Source of the DNA: JBCBKP01 sp038521625
GTDB lineage: Bacteria; Planctomycetota; Phycisphaerae; Phycisphaerales; UBA1924
Assembly: GCA_038521625.1 (NCBI GenBank)
Contig: JBCBKP010000003.1
Span: 186,001 to 250,000 of the forward strand
Direction of reading: 5' to 3'
DNA: 64,000 nucleotides
A program made the position numbers and the translations under genes. Shown here piece by piece: positions 44,835-52,031 of the stretch. The stretch's first letter is position 1; each line of letters begins with the position of its first letter. The notes below the pieces were generated by a model. It had not been told where the DNA came from and made no database searches. It saw nothing but the letters and a program-made list of their open reading frames with translations.

Positions 44835-44848
44835 TGCCGACGTCGGCA
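44835..44848. promoter_or_regulatory. 14-bp perfect palindrome upstream of csrA
   Basis: TGCCGACGTCGGCA, about 40 bp before the extended -10 (TGG-TATGCT) proposed for csrA and 100 bp from its ATG. It is a candidate operator for a dimeric regulator, or chance in GC-rich DNA. Confidence 0.35.
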
Positions 44849-44876
44849 GGGTCTCAGCGAAGACTGGGGCCGTCCC

Positions 44877-45134
44877 TCACTCGACCGCCTCGACACCTGA
44901 CACCTCCGGGACATGATCCCGCAGGTTCCGCTCGATGCCCATCTTCAAGGTCAAGCTCGAGGACGGGCAGCCGACGCACGCTCCGTGTAGCCTCACGCGC
45001 ACGACACCCTCGTCGCTGACGCCCAGCAGCTCGAGGTCACCGCCGTCCGCCTGCACGGCGGGGCGGATCCGCTCGATCACGTTCGTCACGCGTTCGAGCA
45101 CGCTCGAACTCTCCGAGGGGCCGGAAGCATCCAT
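44877..45134 (-). CDS. NifU C-terminal-domain (Nfu-type) iron-sulfur protein
   Basis: 85 residues, a stand-alone Nfu domain that carries or delivers a [4Fe-4S] cluster between two subunits. VIERIRPAVQADGGDLELL leads to the cluster motif GACVGCPSSSLTLKMGIERNL (Cys-x-x-Cys). ATG 45134 has GAGGAG 10 nt upstream and a promoter just beyond; a GTG a few codons in (VLERV) is the alternative. Its start codon overlaps, on the opposite strand, the start codon of the lipoprotein gene at 45133, so each gene's upstream signals lie inside the other. Confidence 0.9.
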   Translation of the reverse strand: MDASGPSESSSVLERVTNVIERIRPAVQADGGDLELLGVSDEGVVRVRLHGACVGCPSSSLTLKMGIERNLRDHVPEVSGVEAVE

Positions 45135-46686
45135 GAGTGGCGAACTCCTCATCGCTTTTTTTAGATTCGTTCCAGCTTCCAAGCAAGCGCTCGTCGCCCT
45201 CACATTCTCGCTTCTGCTCTGCGGATGCAACTCCGGAGCAACCCTGCAGGACCCGTACATCATCGCCGTGGAGTCGGGTGAACGCCTCACGCTCCGCATT
45301 GAAGCGGCCGAAACGCTCTGGGACGAGGCCGAGCGGGGCGTTCGCGATCGCGCGGTCATCCGACGCGCCCTGAAAGATCTGGCGTGGAACGAAAACCAGC
45401 CGATCGGCCTGCGGATCCGCTCCCTCGAACTGGTGTTCTCGGACACAACGCCCGAGGGCGAGGCCGACAGCCGCGCCCTCGCCCAACTCATGCTCCCGAT
45501 CATCGACGACCCGCTGCTCGCGGACACCATCGCCGTGACCGCCGCCGAGCGAGACTGGGTCTCGGTGACACCCGCCCTCTTCCGCCGGCTGGCCGAGGTC
45601 TCGGCCGACGAGCCGACGCTCGAACGCATCGAGACCGGCGCGCTCAGGCTGCTCCACGGCGAACGCCCGCTCACCACCGTCGCCTTCGAGACCGCGCTCC
45701 GCCCTCGGGTCATCCGTGATTCGCGCGTCGAAGACCGGCGTGCCCGCGCACGCCGCGCCGCATTCGACGTCCTCGGGCGTCTCGATCCCGACGGCGTGCG
45801 CACGCGTTCGCTCGTCGGGGCTTACGAGCCCGACGGCCTGGAGCCCGAGGTCGATCTCCTCGTCGCGACCATTGCACGCGGGATGGACCAACTCCGCGTC
45901 GTTCCCCGAACCGGACGCGAGGTCGAGTGGATCGAGCAGATCATGGACGGCGACGACGTCGCGTCGGCGGCGTGGCGCGAGGACGTCAGCGCCGCTGTGG
46001 CCCGCGTCGACGCTGGCCGGGTCCCGCGCGTCGAGATGCGCCAGCTGGAGCCGATCCGCTGGGTCGTGGCCCACCGGCCCGAATGGCTCGACGCGACGCG
46101 CGCCGAGTTGCTCAGCACGGCCGAGGCCCGGCTCGAGGGGCGCAACACGAACCGCCGGACCTCAGAGCTCGGCATCGACCGGAGCCGGCTGCGCGAGCGA
46201 CTCGACGATTGGTCCGCGACCATGACCTGGGGGGACTTGATCACGCTGCTCGTGCTCGACGAGGCCGTGCGATCGCCCGACGTCGTGCGTCAGTTCTTCG
46301 CGCACACCGCGCGCGACCGCGACGACGTCTCCACCGAGTACGGCGGCATCCTGCTCGCCGGCCCCGATTCACGTCCGGGCCTGTTCCGAGCGCAGCTCTT
46401 CGTGCCGCGCGTCGGTGATCGGATCAGCGACAACCTTTTCATCGCCAGCGAAGCGATGATCGCGTCGGGCCGGCGGGCCCTCGCGTTCTACCACCTGCAG
46501 GTCGCACGGAGCCGCAACAGCAAGTTCGCCGGGCCCAGCCCGACCGATCTCGCGTTCGTGCGCCGGACCGGCCGCACGGGCATCGTCGCGACTTCCATTA
46601 CGCCGGACCGCCTCGGGATCGACTACTACCAGCCCGACGGCGTGATCGTGGATCTCGGCGAGATCCGCCGGCCCACCGACGGCTGA
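45133..46686 (+). CDS. Predicted lipoprotein of unknown function
   Basis: 517 residues. ATG 45133 is the only usable start before the signal sequence, which ends in the lipobox LLLCGC (lipid Cys32). The mature protein is Arg/Glu/Leu-rich and largely alpha-helical (many A-x-x-L-R-R stretches), like HEAT-repeat proteins; no family recognised. The last ~150 residues are more conserved-looking (YGGILLAGPDSRPGLFRAQLF, LAFYHLQVARSRNSKFAGP, IDYYQPDGVIVDLG) and may form a separate alpha/beta domain of JAB/papain-like size. It is followed by an M48 peptidase (15 bp) and an M20 peptidase, probably one operon. Confidence 0.8.
   Translation: MSGELLIAFFRFVPASKQALVALTFSLLLCGCNSGATLQDPYIIAVESGERLTLRIEAAETLWDEAERGVRDRAVIRRALKDLAWNENQPIGLRIRSLELVFSDTTPEGEADSRALAQLMLPIIDDPLLADTIAVTAAERDWVSVTPALFRRLAEVSADEPTLERIETGALRLLHGERPLTTVAFETALRPRVIRDSRVEDRRARARRAAFDVLGRLDPDGVRTRSLVGAYEPDGLEPEVDLLVATIARGMDQLRVVPRTGREVEWIEQIMDGDDVASAAWREDVSAAVARVDAGRVPRVEMRQLEPIRWVVAHRPEWLDATRAELLSTAEARLEGRNTNRRTSELGIDRSRLRERLDDWSATMTWGDLITLLVLDEAVRSPDVVRQFFAHTARDRDDVSTEYGGILLAGPDSRPGLFRAQLFVPRVGDRISDNLFIASEAMIASGRRALAFYHLQVARSRNSKFAGPSPTDLAFVRRTGRTGIVATSITPDRLGIDYYQPDGVIVDLGEIRRPTDG
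45158..45186 (-). promoter_or_regulatory. Promoter of the Nfu-type gene, inside the lipoprotein signal sequence
   Basis: On the minus strand TTGCTT (45186-45181), 17 bp, TAAAAA (45163-45158), then GAGGAG (45150-45145) and ATG 45134. The T7 tract that makes the -10 is unusual in this genome and codes Phe-Phe in the opposite gene. Confidence 0.55.
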
Positions 46687-46701
46687 CGCGTACCGTCCGC
46701 C

Positions 46702-48165
46702 GTGCTCCACGTCTCGCTGATCATCTGCTGGGCCGTGCTCCACGCGAACGATCTCGCCGAGCTTCCGCGGCCCCTGGGTCTGGCGGCGCCGATCGCGCTC
46801 GCGCTGGCGATCCTGCCGCAGCTCGTGATCGCCGGCGGCGCCGCGTCGCTGACGACGCTCGCGTCCCGCCGGCTCGCCCGCGCGGGGCGCACCGATTGGC
46901 TCGCCGCGTCCGACATCGTCAACGCGCTCGCCCGGATCGGCGTCGTCGGGTGGCACATCGTCGCGGTCGTGCTCTTGCAGTGGCAGGCTTCGATCCGAGC
47001 GGTCACCGGCGGCCTCTCCCTTGTCGATCAAGCGATCGCGCTGCTCCCGGTGATCTTCGCCCTCTTGCTCATCGATGCCGGCTCGTACCCCGTTGAGCGC
47101 CGCATCCGCGAGGCGGCCCTCGTGCGTGCCCTCGACGAGGGCCGCCCCGTCCACGCCGTGCCCTCGCTGCCCCGGTGGCTCACGACGCGCTTCAGGCACG
47201 GGATGGCGACTGTGCTCGTGCCGCTTTTCCTCATCGCGGCTTGGGTCGAAGGGCTGGATCTCGCGGCGAGTGGTCTCTGGCCCACGCAAGAGGATGAGCC
47301 GGCTTGGGCGCCCTGGGCCCTCTCGGGGATGCAGCTGATCGGCGCCGTCGGGGCGCTCGCGCTCACGCCGCTGCTGCTGCGCCGCGTCTGGGACACCGTC
47401 CGGATCCAGCCGGGCGAGCTGCGCGAGCGGCTCGTGCGCGTCTGCGACGGGCCCAACGGCCGCGTCGGGATCTCCGCCATCCTGATCTGGCGGACCTCGG
47501 GGCAGATCGCGAACGCGGCCGTTCTCGGCATGCTCCCTGGCATCCGCTACATCGTTCTGACGGACAAGCTCATCGAGTCGCTGCCGGAGCCCGAGCTCGA
47601 GGCGGTCGTGGCGCACGAGGTCGCCCACGTCAAACGGCATCACATCGTCTGGCTGGGCGCCGGCGTGCTCGGCTGCGTCGGTCTCGCCGGGAGCGGGCTC
47701 GCGCTCGCGGTGCGGGCGGTCGCGCCCGGCCTCGAGCACACCGTTCTCTCCCAGGCGACGATCTCGATCGCCGCGCTCACGCTCACGCTCGTCTTCCTCG
47801 GCTACATCAGCCGACGCTTCGAGCGGCAGGCCGACGCGTTCGCCGCTCGCCATCTGAGCCGCCTCGAGTCGAACGGGCCCGGGCCGCTCTCCGAGTCCGC
47901 GGTGTCGCATGTCGCGGGCGCGCTGCGGCGCGTCGCCCGCCTGAACGGCTCGCCGCTTCGCCGCTGGGGCTGGCGGCACGGCTCGATCGCCGAGCGGATC
48001 GGGGTCCTTACCCGGGCCGTGGGCATCGATGACACGCGCCTGCCCGCGGATCGCGCCGCCCGCCGCGTGCAGGCGCTGATCGTCGCAATATTCGTGACCG
48101 GCACCGGTCTCACCATCGCCGATCTGGCGACCTACCCCGAGACGAACGAATCGATCGCACCATGA
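46702..48165 (+). CDS. Membrane-bound M48 family metallopeptidase
   Basis: 487 residues, GTG start 15 bp after the lipoprotein stop. There are several membrane helices in the first ~230 residues and two more after the active site. The zinc motif is HEVAH (His305, Glu306, His309) in AVVAHEVAHVKRHH, with the third ligand Glu in RFERQADAFAARHL. This is the Ste24/HtpX-type organisation. It would cut membrane or surface proteins. Its ATG-proximal partner genes (lipoprotein before, M20 peptidase after, ATGA overlap) suggest a shared peptide-processing role (inference). Confidence 0.92.
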   Translation: MLHVSLIICWAVLHANDLAELPRPLGLAAPIALALAILPQLVIAGGAASLTTLASRRLARAGRTDWLAASDIVNALARIGVVGWHIVAVVLLQWQASIRAVTGGLSLVDQAIALLPVIFALLLIDAGSYPVERRIREAALVRALDEGRPVHAVPSLPRWLTTRFRHGMATVLVPLFLIAAWVEGLDLAASGLWPTQEDEPAWAPWALSGMQLIGAVGALALTPLLLRRVWDTVRIQPGELRERLVRVCDGPNGRVGISAILIWRTSGQIANAAVLGMLPGIRYIVLTDKLIESLPEPELEAVVAHEVAHVKRHHIVWLGAGVLGCVGLAGSGLALAVRAVAPGLEHTVLSQATISIAALTLTLVFLGYISRRFERQADAFAARHLSRLESNGPGPLSESAVSHVAGALRRVARLNGSPLRRWGWRHGSIAERIGVLTRAVGIDDTRLPADRAARRVQALIVAIFVTGTGLTIADLATYPETNESIAP

Positions 48166-49376
48166 AGAGCCTGACCGAATCGGAGTCCAAGCTGGCGACG
48201 GAGATCGCCGCCCGCGCTGATTTGCTGCTCGCCGACCTCCGGCTCCATGTCGAGACGCCGACCGGCCCGGGCGGAGGCGACGGGATCGAGCAGACCCGCG
48301 AGATCCTCACCGGTCGCCTGGCGGCGCTCGGCGCCGATGTAGAGTCCATCCCGGGTGACGAGAAGCCCGAGTGGCTCGGGCTGCTATCCGGTGGAGAGGG
48401 GCGCGAGCCCCCGTCGACCTCGGTCTGCCGTCGCATTTCGGGCGAGCTGGCGAGGGTGCTCGTCGCGGGTCACATGGACACCGTGCACCCCGTGACATCG
48501 GAGTTCAAAGAGCTCTCGGTCTCCGCCGACGGTCTATCCGCGCTCGGCCCCGGATGCGTCGACATGAAGGGCGGTATCGTCATCGCGACGCACGCGCTCG
48601 AGGCGCTCGAAGCCTGCGGCATCCCGGCCTCCTGGACCTTCTCGCTCAACGCGGACGAGGAGACCGGCACGTACCACTCCGAGGCCTGCCTGCGGGCCGA
48701 GGCGATCCGACACGACTTCGGTCTCGCGCTCGAGCCTGCCCTTCCCGGCGGCGAGCTCGCCGTCGAACGCATGGGATCGGGACAGTTCTTCGTCGAAACC
48801 ACGGGCAAGTCCGCGCACGTCGGGCGGGCGTTCGCCGACGGCGTCTCCGCGGTCACTAAGCTCGCCGAGTGCCTCGTCGAGATCGCGACCTATCCCGATC
48901 AAGAGCGTGGCCACATCGTCAGCGTCGGGCCGATCGAGGGCGGCGCCGCGACCAACGCCGTGCCCGAACGCGCCCGCGCTTGGGGCAACGTCCGATTCCC
49001 GGATCAGGCCGCTTCCGACGAGATCGCCGCCAAGCTCGAGTCGCTCGCGACCGGCGAGGGCGCCATGCCGGCCGTGGCCGTCCGACGGAGCTTCAACCGA
49101 CCGGCCAAGCCGCTGATCCCCGAGACCGAGTCGCTCGCCCTCGCCGCGCGCAGCGCAGCGGAGGATCTCGGCCAGTCGCTGCCCTTCACCAAGACCGGCG
49201 GGGTCTGCGACGGCAACATCCTCCAGGACGCCGGCCTGCCGACCATCGACACGCTGGGCGTCCGCGGCGGGGGGCTGCACACGACCGACGAGTGGATCGA
49301 GATCGCCAGCCTCGTCGAGCGCTGTCAGCTCCTCGCGATCCTCATCGCGCGGCTCTGCGAGCGTGGGACGGACTAG
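48162..49376 (+). CDS. M20 family metallopeptidase (carboxypeptidase G2/ArgE-like)
   Basis: 404 residues. Zinc-site motifs are VLVAGHMDTVHP, LGPGCVDMKGG, NADEETGTYHS (general base Glu) and the C-terminal GGGLHTTDEW. The dimerisation domain is in the middle (GKSAHVGRAFADGVSAV, where the His completes the partner active site). It resembles glutamate carboxypeptidase/ArgE-type enzymes that remove an acyl or amino acid group. Starts by ATGA overlap with the M48 gene. Its TAG stop overlaps the convergent Nudix gene's stop through a shared CTAG. Confidence 0.92.
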   Translation: MKSLTESESKLATEIAARADLLLADLRLHVETPTGPGGGDGIEQTREILTGRLAALGADVESIPGDEKPEWLGLLSGGEGREPPSTSVCRRISGELARVLVAGHMDTVHPVTSEFKELSVSADGLSALGPGCVDMKGGIVIATHALEALEACGIPASWTFSLNADEETGTYHSEACLRAEAIRHDFGLALEPALPGGELAVERMGSGQFFVETTGKSAHVGRAFADGVSAVTKLAECLVEIATYPDQERGHIVSVGPIEGGAATNAVPERARAWGNVRFPDQAASDEIAAKLESLATGEGAMPAVAVRRSFNRPAKPLIPETESLALAARSAAEDLGQSLPFTKTGGVCDGNILQDAGLPTIDTLGVRGGGLHTTDEWIEIASLVERCQLLAILIARLCERGTD

Positions 49377-49936
49377 AGCGGTATCCGCTCATCGACCGCG
49401 AGTCGCAGCAACGCCGAGAGCACGATCGGGTGTGTGATCTTGCCGTTCCGGACGAGGCCCGCGACCTCGGCCAGGCCGACCAGGCGCACACGGAGCGCTT
49501 CGTGCGCGTCCGGCTGCGGCTCTCGGACTTTCTCGCAGCCCTCGATCAGGACCGCGTGCGACCGGTTGCTCATGATCGCCGGGTTCGCGTCCACGGTACC
49601 GACGGGGCGGGGCTCGCGGCCGCTGTAGCCGGTCTCCTCGAGCAGCTCGCGCGGGCCGGCGGTCAGCGCGGTCTCGCCGGCGTCGATCACGCCGCCCGGC
49701 AGTTCGAGCGTGACCTCGCGCGTCCCGTAGCGGTACTGCTCGACCATCACCAGGCGCGGATCGGACTCGGCCGTGAACGCGGCGATGTTGACCCAATCGG
49801 GGCAGTCGATGATCACGAAGTCACCCGAGCGCGACGGGTCCGCGCCGTACTCGAACCGCTGCTGGTGCACGGTGAGGATCCGTGTCCGCAGCAACTCCAC
49901 CTTCTCGCCGGGCGTCCAGGATTCGGGATCGTGCAT
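49373..49936 (-). CDS. Nudix hydrolase (ADP-ribose pyrophosphatase-like)
   Basis: 187 residues. The Nudix box G-x5-E-x7-REUxEExG is exact: GVIDAGETALTAGPRELLEETG. The region before it (VEQYRYGTREVTLELPGG) is typical of the ADP-ribose/NDP-sugar pyrophosphatase branch, which hydrolyses X-diphosphate bonds with Mg2+. A Pro 15-17 residues after the box, usual for ADPRases, is seen in TVDANPAIMSN. Stand-alone gene, convergent with the M20 peptidase by 4 bp. Substrate not certain. Confidence 0.92.
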   Translation of the reverse strand: MHDPESWTPGEKVELLRTRILTVHQQRFEYGADPSRSGDFVIIDCPDWVNIAAFTAESDPRLVMVEQYRYGTREVTLELPGGVIDAGETALTAGPRELLEETGYSGREPRPVGTVDANPAIMSNRSHAVLIEGCEKVREPQPDAHEALRVRLVGLAEVAGLVRNGKITHPIVLSALLRLAVDERIPL

Positions 49937-50061
49937 CGGACGACGCTAGCACGGATCGCGACCGCGGGAATGGCCACCGCGCGTCTCCGCGAAGGCGGCC
50001 AGGGCGGCACCCGGTCGAGGACATGGCAAGCCCGCCTCGGCCGGGGCCTCCGGGATAGATC

Positions 50062-50769
50062 TCAGCTCGGGCACCCCTGGAAGAAGAGGTTCACGAACTC
50101 GGTCACGTCGGTCTGGGACACGATGTCGAACGGCGACGCCAACGCCGCGACGCGCGGGTCGTTGGCGAAGAACAGGTTGACGAACTCGGAGACATCGGTC
50201 TGGCTGATCACGCCGAACGGCGCGGCGAAGTCGATCGGGCTGCACGGCGGCACCGGGATCACAAAGCCCGGCGTCACCACGCCCAGCCCGACGACCAGGC
50301 TCATGTTGTCGAGGAACCCGCCGTCGACACCGACCAGCGCCGGCGTGACGTCGGGCTGGCCGTCGTCCGTCGGGTTGGCCGCGGTGAAGGTGATCGTCGC
50401 CGCGACGAACGACGAGCTGACGGGCCCGTCGGCGAAGGTCACCGCCTCGAAGCCCTCGGCCGCGTTCGGACCCACGGCCCGCGGCCCGGGCGTGATGTTG
50501 ATCTCGAAGAGCGTCGGCAGCAGCTCGTTCGCCCCGGGCATGCCGACCTCGCCCGAGTCCAGCAGGGCGCTGAACTGATAGGCCGAGATACCGAAGGCGT
50601 CCGCCCGCACGACGAGGGCAGCCGTCACCAGATCGCCCGGGTTCGCCTCGATCACGTTCTGGAGGCCGGGCGTCATCGGGTCGAAGTCGACCCCGACGTC
50701 TCCCTGGCCCCACGCGCTGCCCGCCACCCCGCAGAGCGCGACCAGCGGGATATTCCTGCGCATTCGCAT
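50062..50769 (-). CDS. Secreted cohesin/dockerin-type protein with GC-type dockerin
   Basis: 235 residues. ATG 50769 has AAGGGAG 7 nt upstream and starts a signal peptide (NIPLVALCGVAGSAWGQ). The first domain (~20-165) has a cohesin-like beta-sandwich look (EANPGDLVTAALVVRADA, ISAYQFSALLD, VAATITFTA). The C-terminus has two dockerin repeats, APFGVISQTDVSEFVNLFF and SPFDIVSQTDVTEFVNLFF, ending GCPS. So the protein may carry both a receptor-like and an anchor module. It lies 32 bp downstream of another secreted protein gene on the same strand. Confidence 0.87.
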   Translation of the reverse strand: MRMRRNIPLVALCGVAGSAWGQGDVGVDFDPMTPGLQNVIEANPGDLVTAALVVRADAFGISAYQFSALLDSGEVGMPGANELLPTLFEINITPGPRAVGPNAAEGFEAVTFADGPVSSSFVAATITFTAANPTDDGQPDVTPALVGVDGGFLDNMSLVVGLGVVTPGFVIPVPPCSPIDFAAPFGVISQTDVSEFVNLFFANDPRVAALASPFDIVSQTDVTEFVNLFFQGCPS

Positions 50770-50801
50770 GGCATTGCTCCCTTCTGTTCGTTGCGCTCGA
50801 C

Positions 50802-51803
50802 TCACGGCAGCGGGACGGTTCCGCCGACGTCCTGGCTGATCATGTCGAACTCTTGACGCAGCGGACCGACATCCAGGATGTTGACGATGCCGTCGCCGTT
50901 CAGATCGCTCTGGAAGGTCTGCACGGCGCGCGATTGCCCGATGAACACGGTGCCGAGGCCGCCGTCGGGGTTGCCGCTCGGGTCAGGAAGCCAGTCACGC
51001 GGCTCGGGAACGTCGAGCGGGAACTGCAGCGGCTCGGGCGTGTTCCGCGCGGCCCACTGGAATATCACAGGCCGCCAGCGTCTGACCGGGATCGTGAGGT
51101 AGATCCTGCACTTGGGCTGCAGGCAGAACACCGGCCCGAACGGGCTCGGCGGCGGCGGGAGCGCGGTCCACGGCGCGTTCTCGAGATTCTCGAAGGTCAG
51201 CTGCTCGAGTTGCGGCAGCGTGGCGCCCACGGGCGGCGCAAACCAGCGGCAGCCGTAGAGATAAAACGGTCGTGGCGTGTTGTTCTCGATGCAGATCACC
51301 CAGAAGTCGTTCCAGCAGAACCAGCGGATCCGCGGGTCGCAGGGCCTGTTCAGCCGCTGCCCGTCCCTTGTCCACCAGATCTCCGATCGCACCGGGACGA
51401 ACCCGTTGCGCAGCGTCACGCCGATGTGGACCATCTTTCCGACCAGGTCCGGACGCTCGGGTCCCTGCCAGCGGATCGTCAGGCAGACCATGCCGAACGT
51501 CTCCGAGTTGGGATCGAGGTCGATGTCCTCCTCGATCGTCGGCAGACCCCATTCGAGACCGATGCGGTTCATCGGATCGTCGGGGTCGCGCAGCAGGATG
51601 TCGGTATTCCACACGCGGCGGACCGCGTCGGCCGAGAGGTCCGGGCCGTACAGCACGATCTCGACGTCGTTCGGCAAGCTCGGCGGGTAACGGACGTCCG
51701 CGTTCTCCAGCGAACCCTCGAAGTTCACGCCCTGCGCCGGCGCGAGCGTCGCGATGCACGCGCACAGCGATAGCGCCAGCACTCTCGCGAGTCCTGCAAT
51801 CAT
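50802..51803 (-). CDS. Secreted protein with EF-hand-type dockerin segment
   Basis: 333 residues. ATG 51803 follows AAAGGA and begins a signal peptide (LARVLALSLCACIATLAPAQ). The body is rich in Trp, Pro and Cys (RWFCWNDFWVICIEN, YLYGCRWFAPP) and matches nothing I know. Near the C-terminus, DLNGDGIVNILDVGPLRQEF is a single calcium-binding dockerin-type loop. It differs from the GC-type dockerins elsewhere in the window. Operon partner of the gene at 50062-50769. Confidence 0.82.
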   Translation of the reverse strand: MIAGLARVLALSLCACIATLAPAQGVNFEGSLENADVRYPPSLPNDVEIVLYGPDLSADAVRRVWNTDILLRDPDDPMNRIGLEWGLPTIEEDIDLDPNSETFGMVCLTIRWQGPERPDLVGKMVHIGVTLRNGFVPVRSEIWWTRDGQRLNRPCDPRIRWFCWNDFWVICIENNTPRPFYLYGCRWFAPPVGATLPQLEQLTFENLENAPWTALPPPPSPFGPVFCLQPKCRIYLTIPVRRWRPVIFQWAARNTPEPLQFPLDVPEPRDWLPDPSGNPDGGLGTVFIGQSRAVQTFQSDLNGDGIVNILDVGPLRQEFDMISQDVGGTVPLP

Positions 51804-52031
51804 GGCTTGGTTCCTTTCTCGCCCACGAGATCGACGCACCGCAGCCCGCATGGGCCGACGACGTGGGCTTCGTCGCGCGGTGACCCCGTTTCTGAACGGT
51901 CGCGAGTGGCGAGAGATTTCCCTCGCCGCGCGTCATCCCGGACCTTGGATTGCACCCGAACCGTGCCGGCGGAGCAATCGGTATTCGGGATGCTTCCGTC
52001 CGATCATTCCGACCTACCCCGATCGTGGGCG

